Under the pieces are notes generated by a model, which did no database searches, had not been told where the DNA came from, and worked only from the letters and a program-made list of their open reading frames with translations. Below are positions 1 through 11,669 of a DNA stretch of 64,000 nucleotides, piece by piece. A program made the position numbers and the translations under genes. Each line of letters begins with the position of its first letter. Positions within the stretch are counted from its first letter, which is position 1. The DNA comes from Cladosporium sp. IMV 00045 (Eukaryota; Ascomycota; Dothideomycetes; Cladosporiales; Cladosporiaceae), in contig MSJI02000640.1 of NCBI GenBank assembly GCA_001931905.2, positions 44,823 to 108,822 of the forward strand. Direction: 5' to 3'.

Positions 1-666
1 TGCCTTCGAACTCAATCGGTGGATCAAGATGACAGTGCACCTGATACCGAGTTCCTCCTGGAATGGGGGTAACGTCTGAGAGGCTGATCCCGTATTTGCC
101 ATTGGTCGCGTATTCCGCATCGTACGGACCCGTGCCACGAACGTTTACGAGCTTCCCGCCAGGTTTGCACTGAGCAGATGTATTGCGCCACATGCTCTCG
201 AGTTCCTGCTTTGGTGTTAGACGGGCAATCTCAAAGCATTATCTCACTTTTGGCTTTGGGGTCGGCGACTTACATCCTCGTTGGTTGCATGGTCGAACAC
301 CCAATTGCACATCACAATGTCGTATCCATGTGGAAGTAACGGCAGATTGTGCAAAGCCTTGGTCGCATCCCCTTCGAACCATCGAATCTTACTATGATGG
401 CCTCTTTCTTCCTCGATCTTTCGACCAAGCTGGAGCATCGCCGGTGAAATATCGATGACATCCACAAGCTCTGCGCCGAGCTCGACGGCTTTGCGGGCGT
501 ATTGGCCGTTTCCACCCCCGAGGTCGAGGACAGTCTTTCCAGTACAGTCACCGATGGCTTTGCTCACCATTTCATACTCAAGCTCGGCCAGTGGCAGCTT
601 GTTGTATGCGGCGGCATATCCTTCTGCCACTGATTCAACGTACTGGGTCTTTGGTGCAGTCGCCAT
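1..666 (-). CDS. Class I SAM-dependent methyltransferase, 3' end outside window
   Basis: Predicted AdoMet-dependent methyltransferase; substrate unknown. Exons are 666-274 and 205-1, separated by a GTAAGT...CAG intron at 206-273; the coding sequence runs off the window start, so about 198 residues are visible. Motif I (VLDLGGGNGQ) lies at about residues 46-55, an acidic motif II (VDVIDIS) about 15 residues later, and a motif-IV-like stretch (DIVMCNWVFDH) ends exon 1. The fold is that of UbiE-like class I enzymes. I chose the ATG at 666 (MATAPKTQ) over an in-frame ATG at 744, because the extra 26 residues are low-complexity and resemble leader sequence. Family assignment is firm; nothing in the context shows the substrate. 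Confidence 0.85.
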
Positions 667-1255
667 GATTGATGGCGTGTTTGTTGAAAATGTGGAAAAG
701 GGGGAACGCAGAGAACAGGAGTTTCTTTCGTTCGTGGTATACATGAAGCTGCTTGCTCAGCTCCTGCAGGCCCCGCCCTCGCTTCTGCAATGAGCTAGTT
801 TGTGTGCTCAGAGCGCATTGCTGACACTGCATTGACTGAAACCTGAACCTGGCACGCGCCTTCCAAGATGAACATCTCACTCGAAGCCATCTGCCGCGAA
901 ACAATCTTCTGTCGAGCGATTATCTTCTACTCCAGGAGGCATATTTTGATAGGCAAAAACGTGGGATAGCTCTTGAATATTCTGGGCTATCTCCCATAAG
1001 ATGCTGTTGTCTCAAGCTTCTCTCCCTCCGCCTTGGTAGTACGAATAGACATAGGTAGTGAGTTGAGATTTCTGGCAGGCACGTGCCAGGAAGCCGCTGC
1101 AGCTCACCCAACGGTAAGATGTCATAACGCCTAGTTACTACGACTCGTATATGCTTCTTATTCATGACTAAAATTGAGCTAGTAGTTTCAGAGACATTCA
1201 CCAAGAGACACGCTCTATCCCACATACGCCGGCTCAATGCAAATCCTGGAAGCCA
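667..1255. other. Intergenic, 5' of methyltransferase and 3' of SUR7/PalI gene
   Basis: No coding region, RNA gene or repeat is supported. It should hold the methyltransferase promoter and the 3' UTR of the next gene. Confidence 0.6.
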
Positions 1256-2074
1256 TCAAAACAGCCCGAATCTCTTCCTTCGCGGAGCAGCTGCCGCCAC
1301 CGCAGCAGCTTCTTTCTGTGCAGCCGTCTTCTTCTCACGCCTGGCGCTGAAGCATGTGAACATCACGATGACCATCGCCCAGAACAGCAACACGAACGCC
1401 ACGCAGAGACACCATATCGCGGAGCTGAAGTAGGCATGACTACCAGAGCGATCGTTGTTGATGTGGTGGCGTAAGATGCCAAACATGCTGAAGTCAGTCG
1501 CCAGCACGATCAAGCAAAGGACCCATGCGACCAGCGCTGCGAACACACCAAACAGAGAGCCGATCACGCCTGCGCCGATGGAAACGATCCAGGCGATGAA
1601 GGCTACGCCGCATGCGATGGGGTGGAGGATCATTGCTCTCGTGAGGCTGTCGGAGGTCCCAGCTTCGATGTCAGTGAAGTCGGTGCGGTCGATTGCGGCC
1701 ATCACGTGGGCGGGAGCATAGCCGACGTGGCGGCCGGAGCACCAGTCTGGCGAGTCTCTATGATGGGTGTCAGGAAGTGTGTCATAAGGGAAGACGAGTG
1801 TGATGCTCACTCTTGCGGTCCAGCATTCAGGATGCAGTAGCCAAAGGTTCCGAAGCTGACGGTGGAATTGTGATGCGCCTGGGTGCCGTTGTTCAGGTGT
1901 ACTTTGAGCAGCCCAACGTTGTTCCAGACAGGCGCGGAGATTGTTGTCACGAGGAGGAGGATCGATGCTGCGAAGAGGAAAAAGACGCCGACCCTGTGAA
2001 TGAGGTTATTAGCTGATATTATCGCCGCGGGTGTCCCTCATCACGTACCAGTGAGTTCTTGCGGCAAGTGCCAT
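1256..2074 (-). CDS. SUR7/PalI (Rim9) family four-span membrane protein
   Basis: Plasma-membrane protein of the SUR7/PalI family, whose members act in eisosome/cortical patch organisation or in ambient-pH signalling (PalI/Rim9). Three exons: 2074-2049, 1993-1811 and 1757-1256, with introns 1994-2048 and 1758-1810; 236 residues. A first hydrophobic segment (VGVFFLFAASILLLV) follows the start. An extracellular loop carries the family-like ISAPVW and SFGTFGYC signatures. Two hydrophobic stretches and a fourth span follow, then a short basic cytoplasmic tail (RREKK...PRRKR). The length is close to yeast Rim9 and far below Aspergillus PalI. I cannot separate the Rim9 role from the Sur7 role. Confidence 0.85.
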
Positions 2075-2464
2075 GTCTTCTGATTTGGTGGTGATGGTAT
2101 GAAGAGCTTTGGTAGTCAGAGCGGTAGTGGTATCAAGTTTGTTTGAAGGGAAGGCAACCCACCCCTTCAGTGAACTTATTCAAGGCAAGGCAATGATTTA
2201 TGGCATTAACAGCGGCGATGTCGCACATGACGTGGCCGATGCGGTACATGTGAATTGCGACTTGTTTGCAATCAAGGAACAAACTTGCACGCGGCGTGAC
2301 GTTGTTGCTCTCATCAGGAATGTGAAATGATTTCAGATCGATTGTTGGCGTCCCTTGCGCGCCACTGATATATGGCTACATCTTTTCTAGTATCAGTTCC
2401 AACGCCTTCAAACCATGACCATGAAATAGGAAAGCCAGATTTATTACCTGTTGTGTTCTTGGAT
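2075..2464. other. Intergenic
   Basis: Promoter side of the SUR7/PalI gene and 3' flank of the Cys-rich gene. I see no further feature. Confidence 0.55.
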
Positions 2465-2915
2465 CTAGCAGTAGAGCAAGCTGACCGCCAGCACAGCACA
2501 CAACAACACAGATGCCGTCGTCGCTTTCGTGCCCGAGTAGACCGTCGATTTCGCAGGTGACTCCTCAACCTCGTTCCCTTCATTGAGACCTTTGCAACCC
2601 ATGCTCACAGTCCCATTGGTGCTGTTCGGACCCGTGCTCAGGCAATCTCGAAAGTCATCCATAGTGGCTTCACTGTTGATATCGCACCATGGATCACACG
2701 AGCGCCATAATCCAAGTGTGCCATTTCCGAGTTGCGAGCAGCAGGTATCCATTCGTTGATGCCTGCGCCAAACGTTTAGCAATAATGTTGTCGACATACT
2801 AGGTACTGGCCAAAACCCACCCGTTGGAAACCATACACCAAGCACCAGCAGCCTCCGTGATCGCACTCGGGAAGACTGTGTAGCTGCAATTGTATGTTGG
2901 AGCGTTTGCTGACAT
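2465..2915 (-). CDS. Small Cys-rich protein with GPI-anchor-type C terminus
   Basis: I do not recognise a named family. Two exons, 2915-2821 and 2762-2465, joined across a GTGGGT...CAG intron (2763-2820), give 130 residues. About ten cysteines occur in pairs typical of secreted proteins (TYNCSY, AWCMV, DTCCSQ, RSCDPWCD, FRDCL, MGCKG), with NGT, NST and NGT sites. The protein ends in a small-residue spacer and a hydrophobic tail (ASVLLCAVLAVSLLYC), the layout of a GPI attachment signal. The ATG at 2915 gives no signal peptide, so a short 5' exon upstream (about 2920-3120) is probably missing; I could not find one with matching phase. Likely a cell-surface protein; function unknown. Confidence 0.6.
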
Positions 2916-3467
2916 GCTGAAGTCTTGTACGAGACTTGAGATCGATATTATGTAGTGAGGGAAAAATCAGTGTGTCGTACGAGGGCAGACCGGAGCTGTG
3001 AATCAATTATTGCAATGTGGAGGGTCTTTTCAAATTGATATGTCGCCGTTGGCTAACCAGTAAGATAGTGTTTGCCGCGGCGTTGGAAAAATGCATCATC
3101 TCGATGGTAAGAAATTGACCAGTGACACTGTGCAGGCGCATACGGCAGCCGCACGAAGGATCTCTAGTGTTGGAGACAACAAATATTCGGCCAAGGCTCA
3201 AGGCTTGTGATGTCGATTCTCTCCGCCGTTGTTCGTTGAATGGCTTGGATTCTCGTACTTTGGCTTGGTCCGGTATGTCATGGGGCATCGATATTCTTGG
3301 CGAAACACCTTGATGGCAAGGTCCTTGAGTTCTTTCGTTTTTCGGAGGCGAAGACTAGTAGGTGATAGATTGGCACAACCGCCGAACAACAGGTTGGTCT
3401 TTACCGGGGGTGTATAGAATCCGTGTAATCATATCTCATGTATCTACATCTCCTCACATGTGAGACC
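2916..3467. other. Intergenic; may hold a missing 5' exon
   Basis: On the minus strand the frame upstream of 2915 stays open back to a TGA near 2963, with intron-like acceptor sequence. This suggests the Cys-rich gene begins further upstream. I could not define the first exon. Confidence 0.4.
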
Positions 3468-5820
3468 TCACAAGTGAGGTACTTTACCACTTGCCAATCC
3501 CAAATTGACAATACTGACCAGTCCCTCGCCCAAAATCAATCCACTTGCCAGCACAATGATCGGCGTCTCTGGCTTCTGTTTCCAGCCAGTCCAATAGTAT
3601 GCAATCAAGCCGCCTGCGGTCCTCGCCAGCGTGAAGGAAGGTGTATTATACATTCCAACCGCGACCGCGATACCGCCAGGAACATAGGGCACCCATGGAG
3701 CGTTCTTCGCGTTGCCGTAGATGCGTAGTGCCGTCAGAAATGCCCAAATGACTGCCGCTGCCGCCGCGAACGTGGGGACCATTGGTGGTAGCCCTTGACC
3801 TGTCACGAGGCGGGCTGTGAAGATCCAAACGTATCCAGTCGGGACTTGGAAGAGACCCGAGGGGATGGTGTAGACACTCGTGTAGAGCTTATAGACGAGT
3901 GCGCTCACGACTGCACCTACGCCGGAACCAATCAGCTGTCCGTAGAATTGAGCTTTCGGAGATGCACCCAACAAGTGGCCAGTCTTGAGGTCTTGCAGAA
4001 GGTCCCCCGCTTGTAAAGCACCAGATTCAGATATGGCGCCTGCAAGGAGGTTGATTACGACGGAGTTCGGGTGGTCTTTTGGCGTGGCGAGAGCGAAGAG
4101 AAGCTGTGTAAGCTTCGAAATGCCAGAGACAGGGTTGAGATCAGTTTCGCCCAGGGCTCGGACGCCCATCACGCTGAGCAGCAAGGCCAACAAGAGGGCG
4201 AAGAGAGTCAGAGATATTGAAATCATGCCGCGGAAGGAAAACTGAACGGCGAAGACGCAGAAACCGAGTGACAGAAGAAGACCGAGGATGGTTGTCTTCA
4301 CGCCGATCAAATGCTCGGGAGGAGCGTCGTAGTCTTCCTCTTCGTGCTGCGGCCGCGGAGGCTTAAGAGTAGTATCGTCTTCGTCAGGAGAAGCCGCGTT
4401 CTCCGACAGATTCACTGGACTGTATCCATGCTTCTTTGAGTCGGCGATATCTGCCAGGTGCTGTTTCAAACCCTTGCGCTGGACATTCTGTACGAAATCC
4501 GGACCGTATCTTCTGCCGTAGAATATGAGAGGTCGCGTTATTAACCATCCAAGACTGACGATGGCGTCTGCGAGCATGATCGCAAGACTGACCCAGACGA
4601 TCCAACCTTTTGAGCCAGAGTTCCAGTCGCTGACGTCGCCCTTTGCCCATCCTTGATGCTTTGCGAGAGGTGAGAGAACCGCCCATCCGAGAATGGAACC
4701 GAGAAACATGTGAATTGTGGTTGCAGGGCCCATGATGATTCCCTGACCAACGTACGCAGGTGAAGGGTTCAGAGACCACAACCAAGTGCTGGCTAGGTAG
4801 GTGCCGAGGAAGGGGATACTATGCAGTTGTGGAACGAAGTACGAAACCAGTGTCTAGACAGAAGTCAGTACAGACACTAAGGCAATAAGAATCGCAAAGA
4901 TGTCATGACAAGATGGGACTCACATATAAGCCACTGATACCGAAAGAGAGTGTGAGAAGCCGTATTTGCCTCCTCCAATCACGCTTTGCATTCTCGTCTT
5001 GCGCATTGTCAGGAGCACCATCCCGTTGTGTTTCTGCCATCAAGGCTCTTCCCTCCTCTTCGTCCTCATGATCTTCCGATCTTGTCCCCTTCTGCTTTTC
5101 ACCACCATGCAAAACCCCAATCATCAAAGCCGTAGCCGTTCCAGACGGGAATTTGAGCTTCTCCCGTACAATGACCTCCTTCCTCAAAGGCACAGCAAAC
5201 ACCACACCGAAGAAGCATATCCCCAACGCCCAGAGTACCAGCTTGCTCAATGGCAGCTTCAGTCCACCCGTCTCTTGCGCAACAGCAATCGATGCCACGA
5301 TATCCGGATCACTCGAATCGGACGACGGCGTCTCACTCGGCTTCAGCAGGAACTCCAATGCTGGCACCACTCCGACAAAGCCACATCCGAGCGGCATTGT
5401 TCCAACGCTGCCTGCGACAGTTTGCACCAACACATTCTCCACCTCGCTGAAGCCCTCGCCAAACCCGAGCCGCGCAAAGTTTTCGCCCAAGCTACTCATC
5501 AGCGTACGCAAGCCCTTGAAGTATGCGAAGCCAATCAGCGCCGACGGCATGGCCATTCCTGATATCCATCCTGTCTGTAGGCCGAAGTAGGTGTTGCTGA
5601 AAGCGATGAGGACGCCTATGAGGAGGCCGAGGAGCAGCGCGCGAGCTGTGAATTGCGGTTGCTCGGATCGTCGAGCGAGGAAGCGTGAATCCGGCTCTTG
5701 ACCAACAGGTTCGTGGGAGACGGACCGTGAGACATCGTCGTTGTGGAAGTCGCTGTCGTCGTCGAAGGAGGATTGGCTGGCGCGAGCATGCGCGCGCTCG
5801 TCGCCTCTATCCGGTGCCAT
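3468..5820 (-). CDS. OPT-family oligopeptide/metal-chelate transporter
   Basis: Integral membrane transporter of the OPT superfamily (proton-coupled uptake of small peptides or metal-chelate conjugates). Two exons, 5820-4924 and 4853-3468, with intron 4854-4923; 760 residues. An acidic, Ser-rich N-terminal tail of about 55 residues precedes the first span (ALLLGLLIGVLIAFSNTYFG). The loop NTYFGLQTGWISGMAMPSALIG and a downstream GDLLQDLKTGHLLGA stretch are characteristic of the fungal/plant YSL-like branch rather than the yeast Opt1 branch. A cytosolic acidic loop (about residues 240-285) and a second charged loop split the hydrophobic core, as usual in the family. Start: first ATG of the frame, just after a stop. 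Substrate cannot be read from sequence. Confidence 0.92.
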
Positions 5821-7730
5821 GACTATGAGTCCTTTGCGACGATGTATCTTATGAAGTTAACATGTCGAGAGCGAGCGAATAAAAGAGAGAATGAGGTGCC
5901 GCTGACGGATAACGTGCTCGGATGATCATTCTGATGACGCGATCGAAGCTGGTATCTAAGTCGAAATCTATATCAAAACCAGAGATACCGATCAAGTCGT
6001 CTTTCCATTGATCGGATTCAATATTGAGGCAATCTTTCGGAGCCGTGGACTCCCGGAATGAGGAGAACACGAATCTGTCGTTTGATTCGGCTTCATCTCG
6101 AATCTGCCGAAGATCAGGATGCTCTTGTACGCCTGAACGAGACGCTTCACATTCTTGAGGCTTCTGATGAAGCGACACCCGAGAACTTCCCAGGCGTGCT
6201 GGAAAGAGTAATCAATTCCTGGAGTTCGATAACGACATCAAATATTTATGGACACCGCTCTATCTAGCCCTCCTACGATCATCTTCGTTTGTGCAGTATG
6301 GTTCGATGCTCGCGAAGGCAAAGACCATCAATCTCCACTACCTACGTATTGCGTGGTTGCCTAGGGGCTAACTACCTGATCTGATTAGATGATCAAGACT
6401 CTATTCCCAAAGACTCTGAGAATAACGGGAGCGGGCGTTCCAGTTTGAAGACGGACGCGTCAAGTCAGTCCATCACTTCGACAAGTCAAGCCAGTCATGT
6501 CACGTCTCATGGGATCGATTACAAGGATCGTGATACACGTGACGAATCCCACTTCCAGTCGCAACAAAGGCTGCTTCGCAAGAACGCGAGGTCATCTCCG
6601 ACAGATCCGCCCTGACCGTTCGAAGGTTCACTATTCATGTTCATAAATGAACATAAGCGTCTAATAGCCGCGGGACCGTTGGAGCTTTCTGAATGAAGCC
6701 CGCGCAAGTCAGAACCGGAAGTGCAAGGGCCGAGAAAAACACACCTTCTAATAATAATGTGACAAGTCAAGTCATCGCACAGCCTTGCCAAGACGGATCC
6801 GCGGATGGGGCGGCGCCAACTACACCACTGCATCAGCACGAAGGAACAGCCGGAACCGCATTTCATGCCTCACGTTCATCGAGGAGTGAGGTCGTCACGA
6901 GGTCGTTTGATCGCAGCAATCGAAAACTGGGACCAGAGACACTTGAAGACCTTTCTCGGAGATATAGTCTCATGAGTTACAGCGCCGTTGTTGCCTAGCA
7001 AGAGCTTGTCGAAGGATGCCGAGAAAGATGCAGCTTTGTTACCCTCCAGGGGCCATCCGTGCCCAGGGTGCCGCGGATGAGGTTTCAGGCTGGGCTATCA
7101 GTGGGCCTCCACGCCATGCGCTCCTACGCCTGGGCGAAGAGACGAGAGCAGGCCAAGCCCCAATAATGAATGCGAGCGTGCCGGTGTCGTTTGCTCGCAT
7201 TGGCTGACCATGCTGCTGACCTGGCATCCGGCGCATGTTGCATGTCTGCTGACGAATTGGAGAAGTTCATGCGGGCTACATCAACGACGTGGGTTCCCTT
7301 GACATCCGATTCCAGCGAAGGATTTAGGAATGGAGTCGCCGGTGTCAGCACTTCAGAGCTCAAGATAAGGTAAGTGCCAAGCTAGGGTATACGAATGTTC
7401 TTCAGCATTCATTTCCCCCGTGCCTAACTTCCACGAGGCGAACGTTGTCTTGTACTTAGTTTATTCAAACTTCACTGCTGCGCCTGTCCCCTATACTCCA
7501 CAGCCTCCAGCGATCATCGTCCAGGGTCTATCACTACTGTAGATATATAGGGACTTCCTGGATCGAACATTACGACCTTCACCAAGCGCGGCTTCCTACT
7601 ACCAAGAAGTGAATTGAGGGGGTCTTCCTTGGTATATGTGCTCATCGTCTCTTCTGTCTGAAGAGCTCAATACGACTTCACCTCACTGTTGCCCCTATTA
7701 GCTTGCTTCGACAGCAGCTTCTTGCTCAAG
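5821..7730. other. Long intergenic region without a supported gene
   Basis: About 1.9 kb. Open frames up to about 110 codons exist on both strands, but none has a recognisable domain or plausible splice-joined extension. It carries the OPT promoter at its left end and a leader for the sugar-transporter gene at its right end. Confidence 0.5.
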
Positions 7731-8943
7731 ATGAGCTCAACGCAACCGTCAGCCTCAATATCACATTCTGCCACAGCAACTCGCTTGGATGGTGACCACG
7801 GAGGTTTCGAAGAAGGATTGGAGAAGCGTACGAGCAGCTTAGACGAGAAGCGCAGCATCGACTCATCATCTTCACAATCAGCGGACGGACTTTTGCATGA
7901 AGCTCGAACGCTCGAAGCGCAACATAAGCCGAACCCTGATGATGCTCATGAGCATCAAGTCCCCCGGCGAACGAAGATCATATTCGTTACCATTTACTTC
8001 TTCTTGAATCTCACCTTGACACTATCGAATAAATCCGTTCTCAGCAAAGTAAGTGCGACGACGGCACTCTCGGTCATCACTAACACTTCACTGACATCTC
8101 GTCTAGCTAAGTCTCCCATGGCTCTTGACAACATGTCACACGACTGCGACCTCAATCGGCAGCTTTATCCTCATGGGCACCGGCCACCTGACGCTCACAC
8201 CTCTCGATGCGCGATCTCATCTCATTCTCTTTGCGTTCTCTCTGTTGTTCACTCTCAACATCGCCATCTCCAACGTCTCACTTTCGAAGGTCTCCGTTCC
8301 GTTCCACCAGATCATGCGATCGACCTGCCCGGTGGTCACGATTCTCATTTACCGCACTGTCTATTCTCGAAGCTACAGCAAAGCAACCTATCTTTCCATA
8401 ATCCCACTGGTCGTCGGAGCTGGATTGGCAACCGCAGGGGATTACCAAGCATCCCTTCTTGGCGTACTGCTCACGATGTTTGGAGTGGTTCTGGCTTGCA
8501 TCAAGACAATCGCCACCAACCGCCTCCTCACCGGCCCACTCGCACTCTCGTCGATGGAAGTCCTGCTAAGGATGTCGCCACTGGCAGCGATGCAATGCAT
8601 GGCCTACGCAGCTCTCACAGGCGAATTATCAACGCTCAAAAGATTCGCTCATCTGGAAGGCGGGTTCTCTTTCACACTGGTGCTCGCGATCTTTGTCAAT
8701 GCGTGCATGGCTTTTGCGCTGAACATCGTCTCGTTCCAGACGAACAAGATGGTCGGCGCACTGGCTGTTACTGTTTGCGGAAATGTGAAGCAGGCTTTGA
8801 CAATTCTGCTGGGCATCGTTCTGTTCAGCGTTCCGGTCGGCTTCTTGAACGCGGTGGGAATGCTTGTGACAATGGTTGGAGCAGCGTGGTTTAGTAAGGT
8901 CGAGTTGGATAACAAGAAGGCGAGGTTGCAGGCTGGTGGGTAA
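7731..8943 (+). CDS. TPT/DUF250-type nucleotide-sugar or triose-phosphate transporter
   Basis: Member of the drug/metabolite transporter superfamily, TPT branch, likely in Golgi or ER membrane exchanging a phosphorylated sugar or nucleotide sugar. Exons 7731-8048 and 8107-8943, intron 8049-8106 (GTAAGT...CTAG); 384 residues. A polar N-terminal tail of about 80 residues leads to the first span (IIFVTIYFFLNLTLTLSNKSVL), which carries the NKSVL/NK signature of the family at the exon junction. Later landmarks are FHQIMRSTCPV, a KTIATNRLL segment and a C-terminal GN(V)KQALT motif. I chose the ATG at 7731 (caagATGagc) over one 14 codons upstream on context. Substrate unassigned. Confidence 0.88.
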
Positions 8944-9410
8944 GATGCCTCGGAGTCCAATATTTTTCGTCCTTTTAGGAGACTCTGTCTCAGAAATATT
9001 TGATAAAGTATCATATTACGTTACTGCATTCGCCTGTTCGGTTAATCAACTCTGTCAATACATCGTCGATTTGCACCGGCGTTGCGCCAATGTGTGAATC
9101 GGGCGGTCGAAAGTCATTTGCTCGACTCCGTATATCGTCTAGGCTCATAGCAAGCTGTTCTACGATTAGAGATTTTTGATCCCATCTCGATCCGAACTGA
9201 ATTCACAATTTTATTATTCATGAAAGAAGTATTCGTTCTGACCTCTCTGGAATATGCAAGGCACGCGCTAGGTTCGGTCCGATTCCCGCTGCTGGGGCCG
9301 GCCTCGAACTTTCACCATCTCCAATATTTTTTATGAAGTGAAGGCGCATATTGCTTCCATCGCAATTATATCTTGCTTCTCGCAAGGTTGGCAACACCAA
9401 AACTACGACC
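8944..9410. other. Intergenic between TPT transporter and SPB4
   Basis: AT-richer spacer holding the transporter 3' UTR and the SPB4 promoter. No coding or RNA feature is seen. Confidence 0.55.
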
Positions 9411-11400
9411 ATGGCGCAAGATGCGGCTGCCGAGAAGAAGCCAAAATCTTTCGAGGCCCTGACGCCGGAACTTTCCTCATGGATTCTGGACTTCGCGCAA
9501 AGCAATGGCTTTGCTCGCACGACACCAGTGCAGGCGATGGCAATCCCGCTGTTGATGGGAAATAAGGATCTTGTAGTGGAGGTATGCATGGAATGTCTTG
9601 GTTTTGCTATTCAAGTCGCTAATATCGACATAGGCTGTCACTGGAAGTGGCAAAACGCTCAGTTTCCTCATCCCCCTCGTGGAAAGACTATTGAAAGCCG
9701 ACGAACCGAACAAAAAAGGCTACGTACGATCAATAGTCGTCGCACCTACGAAGGAACTTGCCACTCAGATTTACGATGTCCTCAAAGGGTTACTGGAATT
9801 CCACCAACCTTCTGCGGCGTACGCAGCTTACAAGAAGGTGCATTCCAAAGACACGATGATGCTGGACATCGACGCTGAGCTGGCCTCAAAACCTCCACCT
9901 GGACCTTACATTGTTCCTCAACTGCTTACTGGTGGACGAACGAAACTTCCCGAGGACCTGGCAACTTTCTCTGATATCAATCCCAACGTCTTGATTGCGA
10001 CCCCGAGGCGATTAGTTGAGGTCTTGAATTCGTCAAGGGTCATTATCAAGAGACACTGGTTCGACTTGCTTGTCATGGATGAGGCTGATCGACTCCTGGA
10101 TGCCAACTTCAAGGGCGACCTGTCTCAAATTCTCGACACGATCCCCAAGGAGCGCCGCACGGGTCTATTCAGTGCTTCTGTGTCTGCGGCTGTTGATGAG
10201 CTTGTTCGTGTTGGCATGCGGTACCCATTTAAAATCAGTGCCAAAGTACGCAGCAAGACCGGCGCATTGGACAAGAAGACGCCCGAGGCACTTCGGTTGT
10301 GCTATGTTACAGTGAAGCCTACACACAAGCTGCCCATGCTCAAGCGTGTCCTTCAACAGACTCAGGCACAAAAAACCATCGTATACGTTTCTACCCGCGC
10401 TGGCGTGGATTACTGGGATCGTATTCTTCCATCGCTGCTCGGCGTATTAGTATATCCCATGCATGGCGACCACAAGAGTGAGATCCGCAGTAAGAATCTG
10501 CAGCGTTTCACAGACGCCACCGAACCTGCGATTTTACTTACGACCGACGTTCTCGCCCGTGGTATCGATATCCCCGACGTTGATATGGTGGCTCAGCTGG
10601 ATCTACCCAGTCAACCTAAAGACTTTATCCACCGCTGCGGTCGTTCTGGGCGAGCTGGCAAGCGTGGTCTCGCGATCACATTTTTCAGCAAAGGAAACGA
10701 GGAAGACTACATCAGGTATCTCGAGGTGCAGGGCACGAAGCTTGAACCCTACCCAAATGCTCCTTCCATTTCGGACTATGAGGCTTCACAAATGATCTCC
10801 GAGCTTCGCGACATCGTCACGCAAAAGCGTGAAATGCATGATCGCGCAGCAAAAGGCTTCGTTTCATCAGTACAAGCCTACAACAAAACAATCCCAGCAG
10901 ATATCTTCGACATTCGAAAGATCGACTGGCCTGAAACAGGCAAAGCTTGGGGTCTACTTCGCTGGCCCAAGATGCCAGAGCTCAAACGCCACTACCCAGA
11001 AGCCGTTGCAAATCGGACACTAAACCTCGACATGCCTGAAGACTTCGATCTTAGCGCACTCGCGTACGCCGACAAGGCACGTGAGCAAAAGCGACAAGTC
11101 GACAACGTGGCTCGAGCGCGTGGTGAGCATCCAGAGTTGAAGGGCAAGAAGGCAGGGAAGTTGATGGAGCAAAAACGACGATTGGAGAAGGCCTGGAGCG
11201 GACAGAAGGAGGCGAAGGCGCTGAGAGAGTCTAGAAGAGAAAGGAAGGATGTCAGGAGAGCAGCGGATAGGATGAGCAAGATGACCGATTCTGAGAAACA
11301 GAAGGAGATTGAGTTGCAGGCGATGATTGCGCAGGTGAGGGAGAGGAATTCGAAGAAGCAGGACACTGTTGAAGAAGAGGAGTTTGAGGGCTTTGACTAG
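9411..11400 (+). CDS. SPB4: ATP-dependent rRNA helicase SPB4 (DEAD-box)
   Basis: Nucleolar DEAD-box helicase required for 60S subunit maturation. Exons 9411-9581 and 9634-11400, intron 9582-9633; 645 residues. In order: Q-motif region (TPVQAMAIP, about 38-46), Walker A (AVTGSGKT, 58-65, formed across the splice junction), PTKELA, DEAD (VMDEADRLLD, about 205), motif III as SAS rather than the usual SAT, helicase C with DVLARGIDIPDVD and HRCGRSGRAGKRG (about 390), then the SPB4-specific tail (IDWPETGKAWGLLRWPKMPELK) and a highly charged coiled C terminus. Length and tail match fungal SPB4. The ATG at 9411 has a strong context (gaccATGgcg). Confidence 0.96.
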
Positions 11401-11669
11401 TAGGGCAAATGTATATTGCTGTAATATTATGAGGAAGTCGACTTCAATGGTATTGTTCATTTGAGAGCATGGTCAATTCTTGACACCTGTGGAAGCTTGG
11501 TATAACTTTGATGACAGCAAAAGTGCGATTGGTGTTGTCTGTACATATATGTTATAGCCTATTGGAAGGCGGCCGGCCAAAGCCAACGCCAGCGGAGAGG
11601 CACCCGCGAAAGCCAGCCGATCAAGCTCCCAAACCACGAAGTGCCCACCTCAACATTCTCCCACTTTCA

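Noticed and set aside
6058..6267. 69-codon plus-strand frame with helical, acidic composition
   Set aside because: Short, with no homology I recognise and no promoter or leader features.
7016..7373. Two overlapping open frames of about 65 codons
   Set aside because: No family recognised; each is short and in a different frame with no plausible intron between them.
9265..9320. GGTTCGGTCC / CTCGAAC text resembling tRNA B boxes
   Set aside because: No cloverleaf can be formed; the sequence is the upstream region of SPB4.
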